A DNA stretch of 64,000 nt from Poecilobothrus nobilitatus (GCA_947095535.1 CAMUPU010000002.1:129501-193500), one strand, 5' to 3'; shown: positions 45,959-59,867, counted from the stretch's first letter. Notes: generated from the sequence alone by a model not told the origin. Numbers and translations are program-made.

Positions 45959-47259
45959 TTATAGATTTGTGAATATATTTTGATTTTTATCAATTTGTAT
46001 GCTTGCATCAAATTCTCCATAAACAATAGCAGTTAGTGTAGATGTAAGTGGTTTTGATAGCCTTGCCTCAATTCTAACTGTACTCTGGTTTAGTAAACCC
46101 TGAAATACTTTATTTCCAGATGCATCTGGAGTTAAATCAAAAGCTAGTATAAAAAATCCATTACTAAACATAGACTTTGTTATCTGATGACCTTTATCTT
46201 TGTGGTAAATTCCAGTTCCTGAAAAAAGTGTACTGTATGCACTTGTACAGCAATTATTTTCATATGAAAAACTGATTTCAATTGCTGAATTAGGTATTTG
46301 AACACCATTTACGTTTAACACAAATTGTGAAATATCAAAATGTTTAAAATTGTATGGGTTTTTGATCTTTTTCCAGAGTAACCCACATTTTCTGTCATAC
46401 AAAAAGTTATTGTGTTTGGCAACTGTCCAATAAAAACATTTTCAAGTGATATTGATGAGCTGTTCATTGGAATTGTAAAACTTTTTACTTCAACGCGTTT
46501 ATAATTATATTTAGCATTGGATTTCCCAAGAACAGCATTGTGTACTAACAGCACACTTGGATTTACGATAACATGTCTCATAAATAGCGTGGCTTCTATA
46601 ATTTTTATTTGTGATTCATCAGAATCGTCTGCAAAAAGATAAAAATCTGGTTTTTCAAGTGTTAAAACTATACGAATGTCAACATTATTTATTAGTAGAG
46701 TAGGTTGATTAAGCATATACATACGTGTAGTTTACCCATAAGTTCCACTACATTGCTATTATGATACAATTTTTCGCGCTCTTTTGATCCATTATTATCA
46801 GTTTTAGCTATATTTGCTTTATCTAAAATCCATCCTGCACATTCTAAATGAGTTGCAGCAGCATCTGTACCATAATTTAATAATGATTCAATATAAGTTC
46901 TATAGTAATAATTTCCATCAGATGGTGTTATATTTTTGCCATTTAATTGAACATTACATTGTTTTATTAAAGAATGTAAAATGTTATTAACTACACTTGG
47001 TTGTATTATTATTTTTCCTTCAGCAGTTTTATCATTATTTATGCGCTCCATCTTTCTTTAATATCTGTACTTTTAATCTCAAATATGTAGAAGACAAATC
47101 TCTATATGTATCGCCATGACCCAATGAAACAAATTCAATAGTTGAAGAGTTGTCTAAAGAAGCAATAGGATTGTAGGAAACTTCTTCAGATCGTGAAATG
47201 CTAGACTGAATGGGTTGGGCTTTAACAATATCCAACTCAGATTTCATACACTCAATCAT
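45959..47259 (-). pseudogene. Polinton major capsid protein (MCP), frameshifted
   Basis: Double jelly-roll-type capsid protein of Polintons, family assigned from recognisable segments. Start at 47257-47259; segment 1 (47035-47259) has SLGHGDTYRDLSSTYLRLKV. Segment 2 (46692-47051) has IIQPSVVNNILHSLIKQCNV and YYRTYIESLLNYGTDAAATH. Segment 3 (46315-46722) has IRIVLTLEKPDFYLF and PSVLLVHNAVLGKSNAKYNY. Segment 4 (45959-46402) has VPYNFKHFDI-like, VNGVQIPNSAIEISFS and a C-terminus with AIVYGEFDASIQIDKNQ. Three frameshifts (about 47045, 46705 and 46370) join the pieces. Total length, about 430 codons, is in the usual range for this protein in insect Polintons, so little is deleted. Confidence 0.85.
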
Positions 47260-47261
47260 AA

Positions 47262-47606
47262 TTAATTAAAAATATCTTTTTGCTTCTTTTTGTTATTATC
47301 TTTGCGTCGTTTTAACGTAAAATTGTTTAAATTTTTAATGAATGGTCTTTTTATAGGTTTTCGTTTTCTTTATTTCTTATTTTTATATCTATTTTAGGCC
47401 TAGTAACACATATTGTGGTCTAACTTATATTTTTAGGCATCTCCTCAGCTTTTGCTGGTTGTGTATAATGAACTTCATGATTTATAAAATTAAAAATTCC
47501 CCAAATCAACTGTCGTTCAACTTCTTTTCTTGTAACCTAACCTAATAAGTGGGCGTATATTTTGAATTAGTGTTGGTAGTAGAAAAACTTTCCAGTCGCA
47601 TATCAT
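47262..47606 (-). pseudogene. Decayed Polinton structural-type segment with basic tail
   Basis: Directly upstream of the capsid gene; the stop at 47262-47264 is two bases from its ATG. Frame pieces read RKEVERQLIWGIFNFINHEV and HYTQPAKAEEMPKNIS. After a stop and shift, a Lys/Arg-rich tail follows (KRKPIKRPF, LKRRKDNNKKKQKDIF). It could be the end of the gene at 47607-48557 or a separate small basic, perhaps DNA-binding, virion protein. Clear one-codon regularity despite breaks supports a real former gene. Confidence 0.5.
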
Positions 47607-48557
47607 TTATTTTTCTATGTATGGAATATGTGATGTTCCAACTCCTATCATATCTTTCTGCATACCTTTAATAAATATTTGAGTACTTTTTTCCCATTCT
47701 TCACCATACACATTTGGAACGAAATCATTAACATACATTTCAGAAATAGCGACTTTCCACCTTGAATCACACATGTATTTATTCATTTTAGGCGCCAGTT
47801 ATAGCTATCATTGAAATGCTTCCGGAAAATGTTTATTTAAAATTTTTTTGCAGCAAAGACATACTAAATTTAACAAAAGTGTTGATTTAATGATTAAATA
47901 AGTTTTAAAGAATAAATTCTGCTACGAATTTTTAAATTTTGAGTTAAATATTTAAAAAAAATTAATTTTATAATTTTCCGGATTGGTAATTATTTTGCTG
48001 AACAACTGATCAGTAATTTAAATAAGTAATTTAAAAAAAATTAATGCTAGAAAATTTATGTATACTTTTTTATTCTTAGCAATTCAGCCAATGTCATTAT
48101 TAAATAAAAAAATCTTTTTATATTTTTATTAGTACCATTTTCTAGCAATAATAATTAAATAAATTAAAATAATTAAATATAAATTAATATAATTTTGCAA
48201 ACATCGAAATAAAGTTAACAAAAATTTAAATTTATTTTACATTTATTTTTATTTTGCCTTCATTATTGGCATTTGCCATTAATTTCATTTGCCATTGTCA
48301 TTTGCCATCATGACAAATAATTTAACTATCAATTTTCTCTGATTGCTATAATCGCCTATACGGAAAAAAGTATAAGTTTTCAATGAAACGTTTTTTCCGG
48401 AATGATAATGATAGCTATAACTGGCAGCTATTTCAATGATAGCTATAACTGGCGCCTTATTTGTAAAAGATGATAATGAATTTTCTGGATAATAGTTCAT
48501 AGATGAATCACTGAGTAAAGTGACATAAAATTCATCATTTACTTGTATGTTGTCCAT
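47607..48557 (-). pseudogene. Polinton structural protein gene split by a TIR element
   Basis: Start at 48555-48557; the N-terminal part reads NDEFYVTLLSDSSMNYYPEN, then SLSSFT, a recurring start in insect Polinton structural proteins (virion role inferred). The frame is interrupted by the inserted element at 47791-48456. Its other side carries SRWKVAISEMYVNDFVPNVY and continues to a stop at 47607-47609. Removing the insert together with one TTA duplicate leaves the two parts in the same frame, so the insertion was the main disabling event here. The start overlaps the end of the upstream gene by 19 bases. Confidence 0.75.
47788..48459. mobile_element. PIF/Harbinger-type MITE with TTA target-site duplication
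   Basis: The 666 bp element spans 47791-48456. Its terminal inverted repeats are perfect over 27 bases: GGCGCCAGTTATAGCTATCA and the next 7 bases at 47791-47817, mirrored at 48430-48456. It is flanked by TTA at 47788-47790 and 48457-48459. A 3 bp TWA duplication is the signature of PIF/Harbinger. The right end is partly duplicated: an inner TCCGGAATGATA...ATAACTGGCAG copy lies at about 48396-48425. No transposase is encoded, so it is non-autonomous. Confidence 0.9.
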
Positions 48558-48874
48558 GAGCTTGCGGATTTATTCTTACGAATTGGAAAATTAAGTTCTG
48601 TTTGAGTATTACCTGCTGCTGACCTCAAAACACGTCTTGATGAATTATTCAACTCTTTGATATTTATAGTTTTTTCTTTTTTCGTTGGTCGGCTTGGGCT
48701 ATCTAAAGGAACAGTTAAAAATTATTTATACAGATTTTCTGGTCTGTATAAATACCATTTTTGAGTGTCCGTTAGATGTTTATTTAAGAATATTTTTTTC
48801 ATATTTTTGTTCAACTCATTAAGTTCAACGTTTTGCTTCATTTTCTCATAAATTTCAGGTTTTAAAATTATCAT
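48539..48874 (-). pseudogene. Small Polinton protein with one in-frame stop
   Basis: First ATG at 48872-48874; the open frame extends a little further upstream (to 48913). Reads ILKPEIYEKMKQN, then HLTDTQKWYLYRPENLYK, then TAA at 48722-48724, after which the same frame continues with TVPLDSPSRPTKKEKTINI and RRVLRSAAGNTQTELNF to a stop at 48539-48541 that overlaps the next gene. The KWYLYR segment is typical of a small gene in insect Polintons as far as I remember; function unknown. Confidence 0.6.
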
Positions 48875-48909
48875 TTTATTAAATGTTGTATTATTAATTT
48901 TATGAAATT

Positions 48910-49116
48910 TCAAATTATCCCTGATAGTATTGCACCAAGAAGTGTAGCTAAAAATCCACCACGTGGAATAATGATTTTTCTTTTGCTATTTATAGATTTT
49001 TTCCGGCAAATAAGTGATCTTAATTCTTTTTTATACTTTCGTAATTGGGTTGTTGCTTTTTTACTCAGATTAAAATTACCTTTTAAAATATTTAAGAGAT
49101 TTCGCAAAATGTTCAT
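48910..49116 (-). CDS. Small Polinton virion-type protein (68 aa), basic with hydrophobic C-terminus
   Basis: Intact 68-residue frame, ATG at 49114-49116, TGA at 48910-48912. Strongly basic (KKATTQLRKYKKELRSLICR, then KKSINSKRK), followed by a Gly-rich hydrophobic end, GGFLATLLGAILSGII. Basic small proteins with this hydrophobic tail occur in Polintons and resemble processed core or membrane-lytic proteins of adenovirus-like systems; that role is inference. It lies between the ATPase and the KWYLYR gene. Confidence 0.65.
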   Translation of the reverse strand: MNILRNLLNILKGNFNLSKKATTQLRKYKKELRSLICRKKSINSKRKIIIPRGGFLATLLGAILSGII

Positions 49117-49164
49117 ATTACTTCAGGGTCACAGTGTTTTATAATTACTTTCTGGAATTTTGGT

Positions 49165-49871
49165 TTAGAGGTTTTTAATAGGTGCAATATATGTCAATTG
49201 GTCTTCAAACGTTTCATATTGTTCCCCCAATTGTTCTAATTGATCTCTTGTACAATAACACAAACCTTTTCCAAATATATCTATATATCTTAATCGAAAT
49301 ATATCATTACCGTCTTGAGTAAGATCTATTAATATATAGCCATATGGGACTGACGTCACACCATTATATACTTTTTCAAATGCTTTAATTTGATTGGGAT
49401 ATATTTGGCGAGCTAGAAGTAATATCTGCGATTTATCTCTTGGATTTTTGAAAAGTACTAAATACTTACAGTTAAGTGAAATATCTCTTGAAAATTTACC
49501 CTGGTGAAAAATTTATTTAATTTATTTATTTTAATTAACCCATTTTGTGTTACAAATATTACAGATAATTTTCTATGACGTGATCCTCTAGTAAATAATT
49601 CACATAAATGCTTATCATTAGAATTTAACATCATATCATCGATAATAATTAACAAAGGTGTTTGATTATCATTAAAATCTGGAATAGTGTTACTATATTC
49701 CATATCTTTGACATATTTTGGAACGCCATTTTTGTCTGGATTACACCAAATTATTCTATTAATATGTGGTTGTTTATTTTCTTTTTTATATTTTATTAAA
49801 TTATGAATAAAAGTGGTTTTACCACAGCATGATGGACCAGACACCGTCATAGTAAACGGGTGAAACAGCAT
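49165..49871 (-). pseudogene. Polinton genome-packaging ATPase (FtsK/HerA type), one frameshift
   Basis: Would pump DNA into capsids. ATG at 49869-49871. Walker A, SGPSCCGKTTF, lies at residues 11-21. INRIIWCNPDKNG follows. Walker B LLIIIDDMM is followed by the LFTRGSRHRKLSVIFVTQN sensor segment near 49555-49620. A short AT-rich insertion (about 29-31 bases near 49515-49550) shifts the frame. The continuation (DISLNCKYLVLFKNPRDKSQ, then QIYPNQIKAFEKVYN and SVPYGYILIDL) is open to the stop at 49165-49167. Apart from this slippage-like insertion, the roughly 225-codon length and all ATPase motifs are preserved. Probably shares a promoter region with the divergent gene at 49991. Confidence 0.88.
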
Positions 49872-49990
49872 AGTTGTATTAGTTAAAAACTAACTCTGTT
49901 AACCTATATTTATACGAAAAGGTCTTTTCCCGAAGTGAATATAAATGTAATTTAGTTATTCTATGGAACATTCTTCCATAAACCTTCGAC
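49872..49990. promoter_or_regulatory. Divergent intergenic region, probable bidirectional promoter
   Basis: Only ~120 bases separate the starts of the minus-strand ATPase and the plus-strand gene at 49991. It contains a TATTTATA-like stretch near 49902-49912. Promoter function is inferred from position only. Confidence 0.3.
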
Positions 49991-50510
49991 ATGGTTAAAC
50001 AAGTTCTCATAGTTGACCTTCAATTTTTACAAGGAAATGAAAAGCAATATTTCGTAAAAGCCATAGCCATACTTGAAAAAGGAAGTTTAATTCCAACTGT
50101 ATACCACTTCAAAGCACTGTACCCCGCAGAAGAACTTAGTTAGGATATGAAATATAATAACCAGTATTGTGAAAGTAAAATAAATGGACTTAAATGGAAT
50201 AACGGTTTAGTTGAATATTTAGATGTAAAATGTATATTAAAACACTATTTAGAGTCAGCTGAAAAAATTTATGTTAAAGAAGAACAAAAAAAACTTTTTC
50301 AAAAAGTACATTGACAGTGTTAAAATAGGAGATCTAAGCAGAAACTTGCCGTCATTGCAAAAGATTGATAACTTTAAATCAAATTGTCCTATACGCTTAT
50401 CAAACAACAATTTCAGATGTGCTGTTAAAAATTGTTATAATGTATTTAAAGGAAAAAATGTTAAGTTAAGAGTTTCAATTTTCATACTTGCACGATATGA
50501 ATTTAAGTAA
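49991..50510 (+). pseudogene. Conserved Polinton-type protein of unknown function, one stop and one shift
   Basis: ATG at 49991-49993. MVKQVLIVDLQFLQGNEKQY, then FVKAIAILEKGSLIP, to TAG at 50141-50143. The same frame continues with SKINGLKWNNGLVEYL and EKIYVKEEQKKLFQK. A shift near 50290 leads to 50271-50510, with YIDSVKIGDLSRNLPSLQKI and a Cys/Asn-containing end, RCAVKNCYNVFKGKN. Proteins with a VD start, a GL.WN.G segment and an IYVK..EK..(W/F)L segment are recurrent in insect Polintons in my recollection, without known function. The 3' end abuts the end of a DINE-1-like element at 50511, so the true C-terminus may be cut. Confidence 0.6.
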
Positions 50511-51110
50511 AACGAGAAAGAATACAGTTGCCTTTGTCAACTCTTAGATACCCATACGAACCGTTAGTATGTTCACAGCCTGTCACTCTTACAATATTAT
50601 TTTTTTAATATTTTAGTATTTTAAAATAATTTCGGTGAATTTTATAATTTCTAGAACTATGGGTTGTACATATATTCAAACTATATGTTTATATGTACAT
50701 TCTTCAAAAGAAGGTTCTAACCTTCCACATAAGGATTATCAATCCAAAACTTTTTCGTAAATGTATATTAAATTTACTTAGTAGAAAATAGTAAATATAA
50801 TTTTAAATATTAGATTGTATTAATGCGCACATAGTATATTTATATTGTTATAAATATATCGCCATACATTGCAATATTTCTTTAAAAATATTTCCATTCA
50901 TAGAATAATTTCTTATAAGTACAATAAAATACATATATGTATGTAAATAAGGCGCTATATAATATACATCTATACTCTTATCATTTATTCATCAGTGACA
51001 TATACGATATGTAAATAACCATGATTATATAATATCGTATGTATGTATATCAATATCATATAAATAAAAATTCTTCAAGCAAGCGTTATGTTGTTTATTT
51101 ATTTACATTT
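50511..51110 (-). mobile_element. DINE-1-like element, reversed, 3' portion (outer part of a split copy)
   Basis: The reverse complement ends CAACTGTATTCTTTCTCGTT at about 50511-50530 and includes the inverted repeat CGTATGGGTA, the hairpin, and the body up to ATGTAAATAAATAAACAAC. The element is then interrupted by the LINE at 51111-57547 and continues at 57548-57855. Confidence 0.82.
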
Positions 51111-54100
51111 TTTTTTATTTATTTAGAACCAAAGCAAGGTCGTTACAAAAATTCTTAAAGTTAAACTTAAAATTAATATTACACAATACAATGCAAAAAA
51201 AAAAAGGACATTATTTTGCTGACTTAAGACTACAAAAAAAAATTACAATTTATTTTTAGTTTTTTCTTTTGTTTTCTCTCTTTTTTTTCTTTTTTTACAT
51301 TTTTTTTTTTTAGATACATTTAAAAATTATAATGTATGAATTATGAATCATTCAGAGCAATATAAAGAAGCTAAGTTATGCCTTTAGGTTAGTCTTACTA
51401 TTAAAAAAAAAAAGATGTAAGATGATACAATAAATTTTTTGTACTTTGTTAAAATTAAATTAATTATGATAGGTACAATAAAGACAAAAGTTATTTTTAT
51501 TTTATGTATGTATGAGTCAATGCTTTTAATATGGTTTTTTTTTTTTTTTGTTTTCTTCTTTTTATCACATAATACTTATGCTAAATTTTTATTACTTTGA
51601 GTTTATAGTTAGTTAATTATGTAAAAAAAAAAAAAACAAAAACAAAGGAAATATTATTGTTAATAAATTATGTCATTTAGAAATAAATTATGTCAATGTT
51701 TTACGATTGTTTAAGAATGTTGTGTAATTTAGATTTGTAAGCATTTTTTGAAATTGTGTCACAGAAAATGTTGTCGAATCGATTAAATAATATGCAACAC
51801 CTGTTTGTGGGTTCGTTTTTCCCATATTCAGTTCTATGTGTTGTTTGGTATATCTTGTATTATTCAGTTCTATGTGTTGTTTGGTATATCTTGAATTGTA
51901 CATATTCAGTTCAATTAAGAATTTGGTATATCTTGTGGGCCTGACATTATTGTTGACTTTGATTTTATCTTTAATAAAATTGACGTTAATCTTATTGGAT
52001 AAGACATCAAATGTAAAGCAGTTAGATAGTAAGATTCTACGGGAACTTAAACTAAGTAAATTGACTAACTGCAGCCTCTCATTGTATGATGGAAGGTTAT
52101 GAAAGTCTCTGGGATTATGTAGATGTCTTAAAGCAAAGAGGAGGAACTGCTTCTGGATTGATTCAATTATTGTACTATGAATAAGAAAGGCTGGATTCCA
52201 GATAATGCTACCGTATTCTAAAACTGAGCGTACAAGTGAGCAATATAAAGTTATTATTACCCAGATATTGTTAAATTCTCTTGCTGTTCTTTTGATAAAA
52301 CCTATCATTTTGTTAGCTTTTGATAACATTGATTCATAGTGAAGATTATAATTCAGTTTGTTATCCAAAATCATTCCCAAATCTGTAATATGATTCACAC
52401 ATTCTAGGTTGCAGTTTTGTATGGAATAATTATGCATCAATTTGGATCTTTTCCGTGAAAAGGTCATAGTATAGCACTTACTAATGTTGAGATCTAGCAT
52501 GTTGTCACAGCACCATTTTTCTAAGCACTTCAATTTTGATTGAAGAAAACAGCAATCGGTATCATTCTTAATTACATGATACAACTTAAGATCATCAGCA
52601 TAAGTAAGGTGGGCAACGCCTGATAAGAAATTCGAAAGATCACTTATATATATATTGAATAAAAGTGGTCCTAAGTGACTGCCTTGGGGTACCCCAGAGT
52701 AGACAGAAATGGGCTTAGATATAGTACCTTGAAATCTAACAAATTGTACTCTTTCAGTGACATATGACTTAAACCATTTTAATATGGAGCCACTGAATCC
52801 TAGCTTTGCCAGTTTATCTTTTAGTATATCATGATTTATTCGGTCAAATGCTTTACTAAAATCTGTATATATTGCGTCTACCTGAAGACCTTTTTCAATA
52901 GAAGATAATATATCTGATGTGAAAACCATCAGGTTGATGGTGGTTGAACGACCTTTTCTAAAACCATGTTGTTCTTGATTAAGATAAGGATCTATTATAG
53001 GTGTAATTTTATCAGTAACAAGTTTCTCAAATAGTTTGGGTATAGTCGACTGAATTGCTATACCTCTGTAATTGTCTATTAATGCTTTGTCACCTTTTTT
53101 GTGAATCGGAATCAGGTATGAGTTTTCCAAAATTGTGGGAAAGTACCTGACATAAGGGATCTGTTAAAAATTAATGTAAGTGGGACAGTTAAATTATGAA
53201 TACAGTTATGTAAAAAAATAGGTGGAAGAAGATCAGGACCAGATCCTTTTTTAATATCTAAACTACTAATTTCTGAATAAACATCTTCTAATGATAAGTT
53301 TAAATTTTGAATGAGAGGAATAGTGTTATTTAAGGTCTGGAAATTCACGTTTCCATGCCCTGTTTGCGACTGACGGTACACGTTTTGGAATTTGTGTGCA
53401 AAAAAATTGCAAATTTCATCAGGGCAGGATGAGACTTTACCATCTAAGGACATAGAGTTTGGGTAACCTGACGACTTACGTTTTGTATTAACAAATTCAA
53501 AAAATTTTCTAGGGTTACTTAAAATGGAGTTACCAATATTTTGAACATAATTATCGTACGATGCAATGCATTTTATTTTAAATTCATCAGCCAATTTTTT
53601 ATACTCATTAATAGTTTCGGAGCTTGGATCAACTGATGATTTAATAATTTTATATAATTTATTTCTACGATTACGTAAAGATCTGAGTTCCCTATCTAGC
53701 CAAGGTTCCATTAATTTATCTTTTTTTAGTATCCTTGGCGTGTAATTATCAATTATAGATGATAAAATTGTATGAAAATCCAGAACTACTAAATCTAAAT
53801 CTCGCTGCATTAACAGCTCGTACCAGTTTATATTAGATAAGGCATTGTTAATGCCTTCGTAATTAGCGTTACGGAAGTCATATACAATTTCATTATTGTA
53901 GGACTTCGAAAATTGTTGGTTAGCTTGAGTTAGTTCTATTGATATTGCATTATGATGGAGTGAGTTGGTAAAAAGATTATCGGTATCATTGACAGCATGA
54001 ACCAAAACATCATCATAAGCATTTGAAAAAGCTAGGTCTAACCATCTACCATTACTATTAGGATGTTGTATTATTTGTTGTATATCATTTCCATAAAATG

Positions 54101-54726
54101 TACTTATAATGCTAAACTCAATTTCATCTAAAAAGTTAACTGGTAGTAGTTTATTATCCAGTTCATCAATCACAAAAGATAAAGATGGACGGTTAAAATC
54201 GCCCAAGACAAAAATATTATCATCCTCTGCCATTAAAGCAATTACAGACTTACATATATCCAAGAATTCGTAATAAGAGGATTCATCAGAATTTGGAGGA
54301 AAATATACTACTCCTAACAATAGTATATACTTTTACTACCAGTAAAAGTTTTAATACAGATAAATACTTTTACTACCAGTAAGAATTTTAACAAAAATGT
54401 ATTCAAAAGATAAGGAGTTGTTGGAACATATTAATTCACATGAAAAGCCGTTATAGACAGCAATTAGAACACCACCACCTCTAGAGAGACCTGTGGAAAG
54501 GTAGTTACGATCATTTCTATAAATTGACCAATTGTTATCGAGAATTTCTTAAAAGTCGCTCAACCAGGTTTCTGTAATCACTAGTATATTAAAATTGCAT
54601 GATTTATCGTCGATAAAAAGGTTTTTTATTTTACTTCTTAAACCACTGCAATTGTTATAGAACATCCTAATAGTGTTATTATAAAGTTGAAACTTATTTT
54701 TACTTTGATAAGTATTATTTGGCTTA

Positions 54727-57240
<2,514 letters not shown>

Positions 57241-57547
57241 GTTTATTGCAGTTTTTGTTATTATTATTTTTATTTATTTTTTTTTATTAAATCGAAAAAT
57301 AAAAGTAATGATGAGTAATATTTACAACTCGATTATTCTAATTATTTTACCGTAATTCAAAACTAGTTCTGATAACCAAAAAAAAAAAAAATTTTTTATT
57401 GTTTAAATTGTGAACAAGAAAGAAAGAAAAAAGCGAATTGATTAATTATGAGTTTAAATTAATTAAATTAATTGCTTGAATTAAGTAACGAAGACAAACA
57501 CGTCTGTACTGATTAACGGTTGGAATTGATATCTTTTTTGTACCACG

Positions 57548-57855
57548 CATTATATTTTCAACAATTTCAAATTAACGAGTAAAACAAAATGCAAAAAATT
57601 CGTTAAAGAAGTTTGTTAGAAAATTTGAAAAAATCAAGTAACACTTTCGTCAATTATAAAGTAACCCTATATTATTAAAAAAAGTTGTTAATAGAAATAA
57701 GAGTATAATGTTGAAGCTTTAACTTTTGTGTATTACTTCAAAAAAATTTTAACAGGTGTTCAAGTTACAGGTGTTTAAAAATGGGAAATTTTCAGTTTTT
57801 GACCCCTTACAGCTCCTAAACGGGAGGTGATACAAAAAAAATTTTTGAAATATGA
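57548..57855 (-). mobile_element. DINE-1-like element, reversed, inner part of the split copy
   Basis: The reverse complement matches the middle of the family (ACCTGTAACTTGAACACCTG, AGGGTTACTTTATAATTGAC, GCATTTTGTTTTACTCG) and continues the reversed copy of 50511-51110 across the LINE. It is cut at 57855, where a forward-oriented piece begins. Confidence 0.82.
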
Positions 57856-58563
57856 ATTTTTTGCATTTTGTTTTACTCGATAATCTGAAATTGTTGAGGA
57901 TATAATGCGTAGTATAAAAAAAATGTAAAAAAATAAACAACATAACGGTTGCTTGAAGAATTTTTATTTATATGATATTGTTATACATATATACTTATAT
58001 AATATCATGTTTATTTACATATCGTATATGTCACTGATGAATGAATGATAAGAGTATAGATGTATATTATATAGCGCCGTATTTACATACATACAAGTAT
58101 ATGTATTTTATTGTACTTATAAGAAATTATTCTACGAAAATATTCTGGAAATATTTTTAAAGAAATATTGCAATGTATGGCGATATTTTTATAACAATAT
58201 AAATATACTATGTACGCATTAATATAATATAATATTTAAAATTATATTTACTATTTTGTACTTAGTAAATTTAATATACATTTACTGCTTAGTATTAAAT
58301 GGTACTATAGAATATTTGAAAAAGTTTTGGATTGATAATCGTTATGTGGAAGGTTAAAATCTGCTTTTGAAGAATGTATAAACATATAGTTTGAATATAT
58401 GTACAACCCATAGTTCTAGAAATTATAAAATTCACCCAAATTATTTTAAAATACTAAAATATTAAAAAAATAATATTGTAAGCAGAATGACAGGCTGTAA
58501 ACATACTAACTGTTCGTACGGGTATCTAAGAGTTGACAAAGGCAACTGTATTCTTCCTCGTTT
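57856..58563 (+). mobile_element. DINE-1-like element, forward 3' half
   Basis: Starts within the family at AATTTTTTGCATTTTGTTTT and runs to the 3' end: CGTACGGGTATC, hairpin, ATTCTTCCTCGTT at about 58550-58563. Together with 57548-57855 it forms a head-to-head inverted arrangement sharing ~70 bp of family sequence. Confidence 0.82.
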
Positions 58564-59755
58564 TAAAATAGATTTTTAAAATATTTTTTATTCTGCACAA
58601 AAACAAAAATAAAAAAATAAACATAAACATAAATGTATATCAAGAAACATAAATGTATATCAAAGAGTACATTTTTAGTTTAATCAGTTCCATATTTTGA
58701 TTTGCTGTTTTTTTTCTTTTTATTCATATTTTTTGAACATTTTTATTTAAAAATAAAAAAAATATCTTACACGACATGCAGTCAGCTAATTAATGACTTT
58801 CGTGTTTTCTTTTCTTCTATAAATTCTTCTATCCAGAAGAGACCACATTTTTACGTAAGCAAAAAACAATCTATATCTTACTTTACTTTTTTTCTTTATG
58901 CTAACAAAAAAAAAAACAAAAACAGGATTACACTTTTTCTTTTCAATTTTGAAGATGCGCTGTAGATTTAAAAATAAAAAAATATTTCTCTTTTATTTTT
59001 ATATAAAAATTTTTTTTAAATACATTTACATTTGCATATAAAACAAAAAACAAAAAAAAAAGTTTTAATTCTTATTCCTTTAAAACTAGAATGTTGAAAA
59101 AATTATTTAAGTATAATTTTTTTTTTTTTTTTTTGTACTCTACACATTTTTCAAAGAAGGTTATAAAGAACAAGTTTTTTATTTTCATTTCCTTTAAATG
59201 CAACATTTTTTTCTTTTCAATTTTAAAGATGCTCTGTATAGATTTAAAAATAAAAAAAAATTTTCTGTTTTTTATTTTCATATAAGAAATTTTCTTACTA
59301 CTTTTATATGTGCGCCTAGTATTTAAATCAGGTATATAATTTTGTTTATTAACAGCCGACCTACTTCAAATTGTTTAACACTTGACTTCCTACTATACAA
59401 CCATTTGGAACTTATAAGTTAACAACCCACACATACAACTTAACTTAAAACCTCAACCAAAAATAATTTTTGCCTTATAGTAACCAAGAAACATAAAGTC
59501 AATTGTTTAGTTCATTAATTCTGACAACTTACACAATATCAACAACCTTCACTTCCTACTATAAAATTATTTGGAACTTAAAAGTTAACAACCCATACAT
59601 ACAACCTACTTAAAACCTAAACCAAAACAATCAAAACAAGTTCTTGACCTACTAACCAAGCATAACCTACATTAAACCCATCAACCAAAATGTAGGTCAG
59701 CATGTCGTGCGATATGGGTTGATTTTTCCCCATCCCAAAACCTACTTAAGTTAAA
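58564..59755 (-). repeat. ~1.1 kb unclassified repeat, reversed
   Basis: Reverse complement of the repeat at 23235-24345, including the AAATCTACAGCGCATC block near 58950-58975, the subrepeats with TACTATA and GTTAACAACCCA, and the 5' palindrome at about 59707-59740. More diverged than copies A and B are from each other. Confidence 0.7.
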
Positions 59756-59867
59756 ATTACAAAATGTTTAGAAAAAAATGATTATGTATATTATTTTAAA
59801 AGTTTTAAATAAATCCATGTTGATAAATAATAATATAAATTAAATATAATAATAATAAATTGATACC

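Noticed and set aside
34418..50510. Reading PolB copy B and the 43.6-50.5 kb module as one intact Polinton
   Set aside because: A LINE, an exon-like unit and unassigned DNA lie between them and no terminal repeats were found, so continuity cannot be shown.
59091..59285. Phe/Lys-rich frames on both strands in the ~1.1 kb repeat
   Set aside because: Products of A/T homopolymer runs, without motifs.
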